Assembly (NCBI GenBank): GCA_021807965.1
Contig: JAKBCI010000037.1
Location: 1-9,956 of the forward strand
DNA: 9,956 nucleotides
Direction: 5' to 3'
Source of the DNA: Actinomycetes bacterium
GTDB taxonomy: Bacteria > Actinomycetota > Acidimicrobiia > Acidimicrobiales > RAAP-2
Of this stretch, positions 1-6,311 are shown in pieces (position 1 is the stretch's first letter; every line of letters starts with the position of its first letter). The notes below the pieces were generated by a model that was not told where the DNA came from, did no database searches, and saw only the letters and a list, made by a program, of their open reading frames with translations. Position numbers and translations under genes: made by a program.

Positions 1-28
1 GCGTAACTCGACGACGCGGCGAGAAGAC

Positions 29-676
29 TCAAGCCAACTCGATCCGTAGGTGGAGCGGACCGATCGTGACGTCGTCGCGGGGCGACAGTGACACCGCCGA
101 GACTCGATGCCCATTGACGTAGGTCCCGTTAGTCGACTGTAAATCCCTGATCGCCACGCCCTCGCTCGTCTTCCACACCTCCGCGTGGCGACGTGAGACG
201 TTCGGGTCGTTGATCACGAATGTGACCTCAGGACTGCGCCCAATGACGACTGGTTGGTCACCAATCGTCGCCGTTCGGCCGTCGTCGGCGATGAGGCGGG
301 GCTGCGACTCGCCACCGACGAACTCGGTCGTCACGGCCACGTCGCCCGTTCGTAGATCGTCGTCGACGTAGATGGCGACCGAGACGGGGCCGACGAAGTT
401 GTAGCCCTCGTTGATCGCGTGTTGACGAACGGTCTCTTCCAGCTCGCTGATGAGCGCCTTTTGGAAACCGTCGAACCGCTCGGCGTCCGCAACGCTCAGC
501 CACACGTGCACGTCATTGGGCGAAATCGGACCTTGCGTAGTCAGCTGGCGCGTCAGATCGATCTCTCGAATAATGCGCGCCCCAATCTCGATAGGTTGCA
601 GTCCGCCCTTGAACGGACGTGAAAACGTCCGTTCAAAGATCCGCTCCAGGCGGTTTTCCACAGACTTCAGCACCAT
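29..676 (-). CDS. fhaA: FhaA-type protein: DUF3662 domain plus C-terminal FHA domain
   Basis: The 215-residue protein has two domains. Residues 1-115 match the N-terminal domain of actinobacterial FhaA (DUF3662), with the typical opening of a charged helix followed by FKGGLQPIEIG. Residues 140-212 form an FHA phosphothreonine-binding domain: G146-R-S, S161-R-R-H164 and S181-T-N-G-T185 are the canonical phosphopeptide-contact motifs. In mycobacteria FhaA binds phosphorylated partners of the PknA/PknB cell-wall pathway, such as the MviN pseudokinase domain, at the division site and pole; the same role is inferred here. The reading frame stays open up to 985, but that extension runs antisense through the tRNA gene. 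The ATG at 676 begins like known FhaA proteins and is preceded by GGAAG at 680-684. Unlike the much longer mycobacterial protein, there is almost no linker between the domains. The usual downstream partners (fhaB, pstP, rodA, pbpA, pknA/B) would lie beyond base 1 and are not visible. Confidence 0.93.
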   Translation of the reverse strand: MVLKSVENRLERIFERTFSRPFKGGLQPIEIGARIIREIDLTRQLTTQGPISPNDVHVWLSVADAERFDGFQKALISELEETVRQHAINEGYNFVGPVSVAIYVDDDLRTGDVAVTTEFVGGESQPRLIADDGRTATIGDQPVVIGRSPEVTFVINDPNVSRRHAEVWKTSEGVAIRDLQSTNGTYVNGHRVSAVSLSPRDDVTIGPLHLRIELA

Positions 677-744
677 AGTCTTCCAATGGTATCGGTCGCA
701 CCGGGGAAAACGTCGGCGCAGCGAGACGTGGCCGTCCCGTGGGC

Positions 745-750
745 TAATGT
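745..750 (+). promoter_or_regulatory. possible -10 element for tRNA-Leu
   Basis: TAATGT fits the TANNNT pattern of actinobacterial -10 boxes and lies 12 bases before the mature tRNA 5' end, the right distance for a short precursor leader. No good -35 hexamer is visible about 17 bases upstream, so this is a weak call based on position and pattern only. Confidence 0.3.
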
Positions 751-762
751 AACCAGGTCCCA

Positions 763-849
763 GGGCGAGTGGCGAAATAGGCAGACGCGCAGGCTTCAGG
801 TGCCTGTATCCGAAAGGATGTGGGGGTTCAAGTCCCCCCTCGCCCACCA
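763..849 (+). tRNA. tRNA-Leu, anticodon CAG
   Basis: This is a complete class II tRNA with encoded CCA. The 7-bp acceptor stem pairs GGGCGAG (763-769) with CTCGCCC (839-845), followed by discriminator A846 and CCA 847-849. The anticodon stem pairs CAGGC (790-794) with GCCTG (802-806); the loop carries anticodon CAG at 797-799, which reads the CUG leucine codon. The long variable arm forms a stem ATCC/GGAT with a GAAA loop. The T stem is GGGGG (822-826) with CCCCC (834-838) around a TTCAAGT loop. The long variable arm and the D-arm identify leucine. Its position divergent from fhaA matches the leuT-fhaA arrangement known in Mycobacterium tuberculosis. Confidence 0.97.
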
Positions 850-888
850 GGGTAAAGGACCGGCTGCCGGTCGCCGGTACCCGTTTAC
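850..888 (+). terminator. possible tRNA terminator hairpin
   Basis: A nested hairpin starts directly after the tRNA. GGGTA (850-854) pairs with TACCC (878-882), GG (857-858) can pair with CC (874-875), and ACCGG (859-863) pairs with CCGGT (867-871) around a CTG loop. A short TTT (884-886) follows. The position and shape suit a terminator, but the T run is minimal and there are internal loops. Confidence 0.5.
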
Positions 889-1048
889 TGACGTCGTCGC
901 TCGCGTACACGGTCAAACCGACGGCGCGGTGCGTCCCACGACAGATCAGTTCTACGTATCTGAACGGGTTCTGCTGGAGCGACACTCGCGGTGCCGCGTG
1001 GTGCCGGTAAGCCTGCGTTCAAGGAGGGATGTCGCGGTTTACCTCGTT

Positions 1049-1086
1049 GGCGAGTGGTTTGGCGGCCCCACGCCGCAACCCTCGCC
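1049..1086. repeat. long imperfect hairpin in the intergenic region
   Basis: GGCGAG (1049-1054) pairs with CTCGCC (1081-1086), GGTT (1056-1059) with AACC (1077-1080), and GCGGC (1062-1066) with GCCGC (1072-1076) around a five-base CCCAC loop. Only a single T and a TG are bulged on the left arm, giving 15 Watson-Crick pairs. It lies about 220 bases before the MFS start codon. Function unknown; it could be a leader structure, part of a small RNA, or incidental. Confidence 0.6.
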
Positions 1087-1122
1087 GATGGTGCGCGAGG
1101 TCCACTATCGAGCCAATCGTGA

Positions 1123-1153
1123 TGACGTGGCCGCCACCGCGGTGGCGACGTCA
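1123..1153. repeat. palindrome with a perfect 16-bp core
   Basis: The core CGCCACCGCGGTGGCG (1132-1147) is a perfect palindrome. It is flanked by the inverted pair TGACGT (1123-1128) and ACGTCA (1148-1153), with only GGC (1129-1131) unmatched on the left. It could be a double-stranded operator for a dimeric regulator or, transcribed, a stem. It lies about 155 bases upstream of the MFS exporter gene. Confidence 0.6.
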
Positions 1154-1297
1154 GCGCCAACGCACGAGGCACGTTCGCCGCGAGGTCTGAAGCGCGATCA
1201 ACCTCCGTCGAGGGTTCGGCGTCCAGAGCCGTGCCGTGCGGTAATTTTCTGCTCGTACGATCCGTAGCCGTCGTGGAGCATCTCGTCGGTCTCGCGC

Positions 1298-1303
1298 GAG
1301 GAG
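1298..1303 (+). promoter_or_regulatory. ribosome binding site deciding the GTG start of the MFS gene
   Basis: GAGGAG stands four bases before GTG 1308. The spacing is short but the match is good, and the following codons open a typical cytoplasmic N-terminus before the first membrane helix. Confidence 0.65.
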
Positions 1304-1307
1304 TTTC

Positions 1308-2807
1308 GTGTCATCGACCACCCGTCTCGAACCCCAGATCGTTCGAACGGGCGTTGTCGTGGTGCTGGGCACGATCATGTCGATTCTCGACACCACCATC
1401 GTGGCTGTCGCGCTGCACACGCTCAGTCACGACTTTCGAGTCAGCATCGCGACGATTCAGTGGGTGACCACCGGCTATCTGCTCGCCCTCGCCATCGTGA
1501 TCCCGGTATCAGGATGGGCGGTGCACCGATTCGGCGCCAAACCCGTCTACCAGATCTCGCTAGGACTCTTCGTTCTCGGCTCAGCCTTTAGCGGCCTCGC
1601 GTGGTCGGCCACCGCCCTCATCGTCTTTCGCGTCATTCAGGGCGTCGGGGGAGGGATGATCGTACCCGTTGGCCAGTCAATCCTGGCGCGCACCGCCGGA
1701 CCACAGCGAATGTCTGAGGTCATGGCGATCGTCGGCGTCCCCCAACTACTCGGTCCCATACTCGGCCCGGTCCTCGGCGGGCTGATCGTATCGAACACGA
1801 CGTGGCGCTGGATATTTTTCGTGAACGTGCCCATCGGCGTCGTCGCACTCGTACTAGCCCAGCGCTTTCTCACCCCGACTGCGCCAGATGGAGCACGGCG
1901 GTTCGACCTTCTCGGTTTCGCGCTGCTCTCGCCCGGCCTCGCCCTCGTCGTCTACGGTCTGGCCGAGGTCGGCACGCAGGGCGGTTTTCACGGCGCCGCG
2001 GTCTGGGACAGCATCGGACTCGGCGTAGCCCTTATCGCGGGCTTCGTCGCGCGGGCCCTGACGGCGCCAGAGCCGCTCATTGATCTGCGTCTCTTCCGAG
2101 ATCGCACCTTCGCGCTGGCCTCCACCGGCATCTTCCTGCTCGGTGGCGCCCTCTACGGGACGATGTTCCTACTGCCTCTGTACTACCAAATCGCGCGCGG
2201 CGACTCGGCCTGGGTGGCCGGGCTCATGATGGCGCCCCAGGGGATCGGCGCTGCCATCTCCATGCGACCGGGCGGCATTCTCGCCGATCAGCGCGGTCCG
2301 CGCTACGTGGTTCCCGTGGGCGTCGTCGTCCTCTCCATCGGCACCTTCGCCTACACCCAGGTGAACGCGAGCTCTAACTACGTGATGCTCGCCATCGCCC
2401 TCTTCATTCGGGGCCTCGGCATGGGCATCACCATGATGCCCACCTTCGCCTCGTCGTACCGCAACCTCACCCACGACGACGTTCCCAAGGCCACGTCGGC
2501 GACCAACATCCTTCGCCAAGTCGGCGGTTCACTCGGCGTCGCGATATTCGCCGTGGTGCTGCAAACGCGGGTGACGCGCACGCTGCCGACCACCGGAGCG
2601 CTCATCCAAGCCGGCAGACTGCGTCCAACGCCGAGCGAGCTTCAGACGATTGCCGCGGCCTTCGCCCACTCATTCTGGTGGTCCTTCTTCGCCTCGGCCA
2701 TCGTGTTCGTGCCCGCGCTGCTGCTGCCGAACCGCGGTGTTCGCGAGGCAACGTCGCAACCTTCGCGCCCGCTGACGGCTCGCCCACCCGACCAGCGGGC
2801 CCCGTAG
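1308..2807 (+). CDS. MFS exporter, DHA2 (EmrB/QacA) drug:H+ antiporter family
   Basis: This 499-residue inner-membrane protein has the length and hydrophobic pattern of the 14-helix DHA2 family, which exports drugs or other amphipathic compounds in exchange for protons. Visible family motifs are D1 LDTTIVAVAL (27-36, with the conserved Asp28), motif A GWAVHRFGAK (69-78), motif B RVIQGVGGG (108-116), the antiporter motif C GPILGPVLGG (149-158), and WRWIFFVNVPIG (166-177), which is typical of EmrB-like proteins. The basic, proline-rich C-terminal tail (about 480-499) is not membrane-embedded. The GTG start is backed by GAGGAG. The gene stands alone on its strand and converges on a serine hydrolase gene 48 bases downstream. 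No adjacent TetR or MarR regulator is present. Substrate unknown; gene family certain. Confidence 0.93.
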   Translation: MSSTTRLEPQIVRTGVVVVLGTIMSILDTTIVAVALHTLSHDFRVSIATIQWVTTGYLLALAIVIPVSGWAVHRFGAKPVYQISLGLFVLGSAFSGLAWSATALIVFRVIQGVGGGMIVPVGQSILARTAGPQRMSEVMAIVGVPQLLGPILGPVLGGLIVSNTTWRWIFFVNVPIGVVALVLAQRFLTPTAPDGARRFDLLGFALLSPGLALVVYGLAEVGTQGGFHGAAVWDSIGLGVALIAGFVARALTAPEPLIDLRLFRDRTFALASTGIFLLGGALYGTMFLLPLYYQIARGDSAWVAGLMMAPQGIGAAISMRPGGILADQRGPRYVVPVGVVVLSIGTFAYTQVNASSNYVMLAIALFIRGLGMGITMMPTFASSYRNLTHDDVPKATSATNILRQVGGSLGVAIFAVVLQTRVTRTLPTTGALIQAGRLRPTPSELQTIAAAFAHSFWWSFFASAIVFVPALLLPNRGVREATSQPSRPLTARPPDQRAP

Positions 2808-2835
2808 TCCTCGAGCGCGTCAGCGCCGATGCCGC

Positions 2836-2848
2836 AGCCTTCGGGGCT
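2836..2848. terminator. small hairpin between convergent genes
   Basis: AGCC (2836-2839) pairs with GGCT (2845-2848) around TTCGG in the 48-base gap between the MFS and serine hydrolase stop codons. It is only four pairs long with no T run. It is the only stem seen there and may be incidental. Confidence 0.25.
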
Positions 2849-2855
2849 CAAGCGA

Positions 2856-4235
2856 TTAGTCGAGAACGTCGAGCCGGCGGAACGTTGCCACGGCGAGAAA
2901 CATCGCCACCACTCGACCGTCAGCGCGTCGCTCGAAGGTGACGACCTCACCCGACGGGCGCACCCCCGGCGCCACGACGAACGTGTCGGGCGTTTCGCGC
3001 TCGAGCAGCGTGATCTGATACGTCGGGTTGGTCGGCGCGACCACAACGAGCGCGCCGTCGCGCCACTCGACTTGAACCAGCGAGCCGTACTCCGAGTCCG
3101 CGTAGACGCCGAGCAAGGGTCGATACGCCCGGGGGGTCGGCGCACTCGGCGTAATCGTGGGTGGCGCGGCGGCCAACGCTCGTCGAGCAATGGTGCCGAG
3201 GTCCATCGCCAAGGATGGTGCGTCGCCCACGCCGTTGAGCAACGCGATGGCGCCTACCCCGGCGACGGGGTCGAAGCAGACGTCGGTGATGAATCCGTCC
3301 CAACCGCCCGAGTGCTGAATCCAGATGCCGTCGTCGCGACGCACGCTGTACCACGAGATCCCCCACGCTCGCGTCCACCGGTCGTCGACGAGGTAGCGAG
3401 CCTTGTGCATGAGTCGGCGCGTCGCGCACGAAAGCACCGGCGACTCGAGTGCTGACGACCCGTACGCACCCAATTGAAACGCTAGCCATCGAGCGAGGTC
3501 TTCAACGTTCGACCATAGGCCGCCTTCCGCCCACGCGAGCATGCTGCTGTCGGCGACCTCCAACTCGTCGGAGAACGTTCGCGGTTGATAGCCCGTCGCG
3601 CGTCGCGCGCCGAGTTCGGGCGCCAGAGGTGGCCACGCGGTTGAGGTCATGGCCAGCGGCTGGAGTATCTCGCGACGAATCCACTCCACGTAGGGCGTCG
3701 CGCTCACGCGCGCCACCACTTCGCCCAGCAACTGGTAGCCGAGATTGGAGTACTTCCACTGCGAGTTGGGTAGGACCTTGGTGCCGATCTCGCTCGAGCG
3801 CCGCAGGACTTCACTCGGCGAGGGCTCGCGCACGTGCAAGGGCCAGTCGGTGCCCGGCGGTTCTTCGGCAAGCCCCGACTCGTGCGAGAGAACCCGACGC
3901 AGGGTCACCACGTCGAATGGTCCGAACGACGAGTCCGCGCGCTCGAGTTCGGGCAGATACGTGCTGAGTGGTGCGTCGAGGTCCACCAGCCCCCGCGCTT
4001 CGAGCTGCATGATCGCGGTTCCCGTGAAGGTCTTGGTGATCGACGCGATGGCGTACAGCGTCGTGGACGCGGGTCGCTCGCGCCGATCGAGGTTGCTGAA
4101 TCCGACTTGGTCACTCCAGGCCAACCCCTCGGGCACGACGACGCCCACTGAGGCGCCGGGTAGCCGATGTTCCTTTACGAAGCGGGCAGCGCAGGTCCCT
4201 AGCTCCGCGGCTACGTCGCCCAGTCGGTCGTCCAC
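2856..4235 (-). CDS. beta-lactamase-fold serine hydrolase (class C / DD-peptidase / esterase type)
   Basis: The 459-residue protein carries the three active-site motifs of the class C beta-lactamase/DD-peptidase superfamily: S65-I-T-K68 (nucleophile and lysine), Y162-S-N164, and H308-S-G-G311 in place of KTG. The HxG form and the overall sequence fit the esterase, D-aminopeptidase or PBP4* groups better than true AmpC enzymes. After about residue 370 a separate C-terminal beta-rich segment (LLGVYADSEYGSLVQVEW and on) resembles the lipocalin-like domain appended to many of these hydrolases. The frame is open to 4385, but GTG 4235 has the sequence AGAGGAGG just upstream and the extra 50 residues are arginine-rich without pattern. 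From this start there is no signal peptide, which suggests a cytoplasmic hydrolase of an ester, amide or D-amino-acid peptide. The exact substrate cannot be read from sequence. Confidence 0.88.
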   Translation of the reverse strand: MDDRLGDVAAELGTCAARFVKEHRLPGASVGVVVPEGLAWSDQVGFSNLDRRERPASTTLYAIASITKTFTGTAIMQLEARGLVDLDAPLSTYLPELERADSSFGPFDVVTLRRVLSHESGLAEEPPGTDWPLHVREPSPSEVLRRSSEIGTKVLPNSQWKYSNLGYQLLGEVVARVSATPYVEWIRREILQPLAMTSTAWPPLAPELGARRATGYQPRTFSDELEVADSSMLAWAEGGLWSNVEDLARWLAFQLGAYGSSALESPVLSCATRRLMHKARYLVDDRWTRAWGISWYSVRRDDGIWIQHSGGWDGFITDVCFDPVAGVGAIALLNGVGDAPSLAMDLGTIARRALAAAPPTITPSAPTPRAYRPLLGVYADSEYGSLVQVEWRDGALVVVAPTNPTYQITLLERETPDTFVVAPGVRPSGEVVTFERRADGRVVAMFLAVATFRRLDVLD

Positions 4236-4238
4236 GTG

Positions 4239-4246
4239 CCTCCTCT
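4239..4246 (-). promoter_or_regulatory. ribosome binding site deciding the serine hydrolase start
   Basis: On the minus strand AGAGGAGG is followed by CAC and then GTG (4235-4233). The first GAGG is six bases from the GTG. This is the only strong Shine-Dalgarno match near the N-terminus and argues against the longer open frame. Confidence 0.7.
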
Positions 4247-4529
4247 GAACTGTCGTCCCAACCGTAATCGGCGCCAAACGCCCACCGCCGGTGCGCCGCG
4301 ACGAAACGTGAGCGTGCCGGACATCGGATCGCCACGAGCGCACGGGAACGACTCGCCCCGTCGTCGGAAGGGTGCGTCGCACCATCGCGGCCGACGTCGT
4401 GGTATTGGTCGCGCCACGGTCAAGAGCGGGGCCGTGACGACGAAAGCCAGTGATCGCACCCCGCGAGCCGCGCCGTGGGGTGCTCGAACCTTCTAACGTG
4501 GGGGGCCTGTCGGCGAAGGCGCCGAGAGC

Positions 4530-4534
4530 GGAGG
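4530..4534 (+). promoter_or_regulatory. ribosome binding site deciding the ABC ATPase start
   Basis: GGAGG lies five bases before ATG 4540. The open frame extends upstream to 4450, but no comparable site precedes the earlier start, and a later GTG at 4555 follows only a plain G run. Confidence 0.65.
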
Positions 4535-4539
4535 CAGCG

Positions 4540-5511
4540 ATGGGGGGCGGTTGCGTGAACGGCGACGACTTCGCCCACGACGCGAGTCACGACCCCATTC
4601 TCGAGGCTCGCGAACTCGTGAAGCGTTTCGGCGACTTCACCGCGGTGAAGAGCGTGAGCTTCGTGATCCAACGCGGCGAGAGCTTCGGCTTCCTCGGGCC
4701 AAACGGCGCGGGCAAGACGAGCACGATGCGCATGATCTCAGCCGTCTCTCAGCCGACCTCGGGCGAGCTCTCCATCTTCGGCCTCGACCCGCGATCCAGT
4801 GGCCCCGCGATTCGCGGTCGTCTTGGCGTCGTGCCGCAAGAGGACACGCTCGAGTTGGAACTGTCGGTCCGCCTCAACCTCGAGATGTTTGGGCGCTATT
4901 TCGACTTGCCGCGCGCGACCTTGCGCGAACGAGCTGCGGAGTTGCTCGACTTCGCACAGCTCACCGAGCGCGCTAACGACCGAGTCGACGACCTGTCGGG
5001 GGGGCTGAGGCGCCGTCTCACGATCGCGCGAGCCTTGATCAACCGGCCCGAGATCCTGATTCTCGACGAACCGACGACGGGTTTGGATCCCCAAGCGCGC
5101 CACCTCCTCTGGGAGCGCCTCTATCGCCTAAAGCGCGAAGGGGTGACGTTGATCATCACGACCCACTACATGGACGAGGCCGAGCAGCTCTGCGACCGGC
5201 TCGTGGTGATGGACCACGGCACCATCGTGGCCGAAGGCGCGCCACGCGATCTCATCACCCGCCACTCCACCCGTGAAGTCGTCGAGCTGCGCTTCAACAC
5301 TACCGATCACGGGGATCTTCACGGGGACCTCGAACCCTTCGCCCGACGCGTCGAGGTGCTACCCGATCGGGTTCTGCTCTACGTTGACGACGGCGACGAC
5401 GCGCTGCGCGACGTACACGCCGCCGGTGTCAGTCCGGCGAGCGCCCTCGTGCGGCGCAGCTCGCTCGAGGACGTGTTCTTGCGACTCACCGGCCGGACAC
5501 TGGTGGACTAG
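4540..5511 (+). CDS. ABC transporter ATP-binding protein, NodI/DrrA type
   Basis: The 323-residue ATPase powers the two permeases encoded directly after it. All nucleotide-binding motifs are intact: Walker A GPNGAGKT (53-60), Q-loop Gln100, signature LSGGL (152-156), Walker B LILDEP (173-178) followed by the D-loop TTGLD, and the H-loop histidine His209. The signature continuation LRRRLTIARALINRP and the THYMDEAEQLCDRL stretch closely resemble NodI and DrrA, ATPases of ABC-2 exporters for lipo-oligosaccharides or hydrophobic drugs. The C-terminal segment after residue 240 is the accessory domain usual in this group and ends with SSLEDVFLRLTGR, a common family ending. Only two bases separate its stop from the next start, so the genes are surely co-transcribed. 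Substrate unknown. Confidence 0.95.
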   Translation: MGGGCVNGDDFAHDASHDPILEARELVKRFGDFTAVKSVSFVIQRGESFGFLGPNGAGKTSTMRMISAVSQPTSGELSIFGLDPRSSGPAIRGRLGVVPQEDTLELELSVRLNLEMFGRYFDLPRATLRERAAELLDFAQLTERANDRVDDLSGGLRRRLTIARALINRPEILILDEPTTGLDPQARHLLWERLYRLKREGVTLIITTHYMDEAEQLCDRLVVMDHGTIVAEGAPRDLITRHSTREVVELRFNTTDHGDLHGDLEPFARRVEVLPDRVLLYVDDGDDALRDVHAAGVSPASALVRRSSLEDVFLRLTGRTLVD

Positions 5512-5513
5512 AA

Positions 5514-6311
5514 GTGGCGACCTCGGTGGAACCGCGGCTGGGCTGGCCCCGATGGCGTCGAAGCTGGTGGTTCCACGCGACGTACTACGCCCAGACGTGG
5601 CGAGGCACCGTCGCGAGCACCGTGCTCTTTCCCATCTTCTACCTCGCCGCGCTGGGCGTGGGCGTCGGTCATCTAGTCACCGCGCACAGCGGTCTAATCG
5701 ATGGACAGACGTACCTGCACTTCATCGCGCCGAGCCTGCTCGCCACGACCACGATGCAGCTCGGCGAGGGCGAATCCCTGTGGCCGGTCCTGGCCTCGGT
5801 GAAGTGGATCCGCTCGTACCACGCGGCCGCGGCCACGCCGCTCGAACCCGAGGACATCCTCGCGGGCAAACTGTCGTGGGTCGCGACGAGAGCACTCGCC
5901 ACCGGCGTCCTCTACACCGCGATCATCGCAGTGTCGGGCGCGCTACAGTCCTGGTGGAGTCTCACCTTGCCGCTGGTGGGAACGCTCGTCGCCCTCGCCT
6001 TCGCCGCACCATTGACCGCCTTCGCCGCCGGCGCTCAGTCCGACGCCTCGTTCACCGCTATCTACCGCTTCGCCATCGTGCCGATGTTCCTGTTCTCGGC
6101 GACGTTCTACCCGGTTTCGGCCTATCCCGGGTACCTTCGCCCCGTCGTCCAGTTCGTCCCGCTCTACCACGGCGTCGCCCTCGCGCGCACCGCAGCCTAC
6201 GGTCACGGCTCACTCGCGTCCACTGCCGGTCACGTCATCGTGCTGGGCGCGATGTCCGTGCTCGGCGTTCTGTGGGGTCGACGCCGCATGCGGCGCCGCT
6301 TGATCGGCTGA
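5514..6311 (+). CDS. ABC-2 type permease 1 (NodJ/DrrB-like)
   Basis: This 265-residue integral membrane protein has about six hydrophobic segments and an amphipathic, arginine- and tryptophan-rich N-terminus (WPRWRRSWWF), as in ABC-2 export permeases. Family landmarks are the conserved stretch YHAAAATPLEPEDILAGKL (about 102-120), equivalent to the cytoplasmic coupling region of NodJ, and FLFSATFYPVSAYP (192-205) before the last helices. It starts with GTG two bases after the ATPase stop; GGTGGA within the ATPase end may serve as ribosome binding site. Its stop overlaps the next start by one base (TGATG), so translation is likely coupled. It is a diverged paralogue of the following permease and the two probably form a heterodimeric channel. 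Confidence 0.92.
   Translation: MATSVEPRLGWPRWRRSWWFHATYYAQTWRGTVASTVLFPIFYLAALGVGVGHLVTAHSGLIDGQTYLHFIAPSLLATTTMQLGEGESLWPVLASVKWIRSYHAAAATPLEPEDILAGKLSWVATRALATGVLYTAIIAVSGALQSWWSLTLPLVGTLVALAFAAPLTAFAAGAQSDASFTAIYRFAIVPMFLFSATFYPVSAYPGYLRPVVQFVPLYHGVALARTAAYGHGSLASTAGHVIVLGAMSVLGVLWGRRRMRRRLIG

Larger units (their letters stand above)
883..1307. other. gene-free intergenic region with strong inverted repeats
   Basis: No open frame here looks like a real gene: they are arginine- and proline-rich, lack ribosome binding sites and overlap each other. The region does hold separate foldable elements: a small CGCG/CGCG hairpin at 987-998, a long imperfect hairpin at 1049-1086 and a long palindrome at 1123-1153. 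The last 150 bases should contain the promoter of the MFS gene. TACGAT at 1256-1261 is a possible -10 box, without a convincing -35. Confidence 0.6.
4236..4539. other. divergent intergenic region with palindromes
   Basis: This 304-base gap must contain promoters for the serine hydrolase (-) and the ABC operon (+). No clear -35/-10 pair was found; TAACGT at 4494-4499 is a possible -10 box for the operon. GGTGCG-T-CGCACC at 4371-4383 is a 13-base palindrome with a single central base. GCACCCC (4456-4462) and GGGGTGC (4477-4483) form a 7-bp inverted repeat with a 14-base spacer. The TCGCACC half recurs at 4377-4383 and 4454-4460, so both could be sites for one regulator. Frames open through this gap show no conserved protein features. 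Confidence 0.45.

Noticed and set aside
677..985. N-terminal extension of FhaA on the minus strand
   Set aside because: It is antisense to the tRNA gene; the protein similarity begins at Met 676, which has GGAAG upstream.
961..990. TGAACG at 961 as an ECF -35 box
   Set aside because: The hexamer differs from TGAACC and the sequence 16 bases on is CACTCG, not a CGT core.
686..1267. Open frame of 193 codons on the plus strand
   Set aside because: It runs straight through the tRNA-Leu gene and has no ribosome binding site or recognisable protein pattern.
2169..2519. Minus-strand open frame of 116 codons inside the MFS gene
   Set aside because: Composition (His, Gly, Glu, Asp repeats) is the usual antisense shadow of hydrophobic GC-rich coding sequence.
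3449..3967. Plus-strand open frame of 172 codons opposite the serine hydrolase
   Set aside because: Arg/Ser/Pro-rich shadow of a well-supported enzyme gene with intact active-site motifs on the other strand.
4236..4385. 50-residue N-terminal extension of the serine hydrolase
   Set aside because: Arginine-rich and patternless, no signal peptide, and a strong ribosome binding site marks GTG 4235.
4486..4512. GAACC before the ABC operon as a third SigL-type promoter
   Set aside because: The preceding base is C rather than T and no CGT core follows at 15-17 bases.
5273..6310. Long upstream extension of permease 2 as a single large open frame
   Set aside because: This part is the out-of-frame shadow of the ATPase end and permease 1; the real gene starts at the overlapping ATG 6311.
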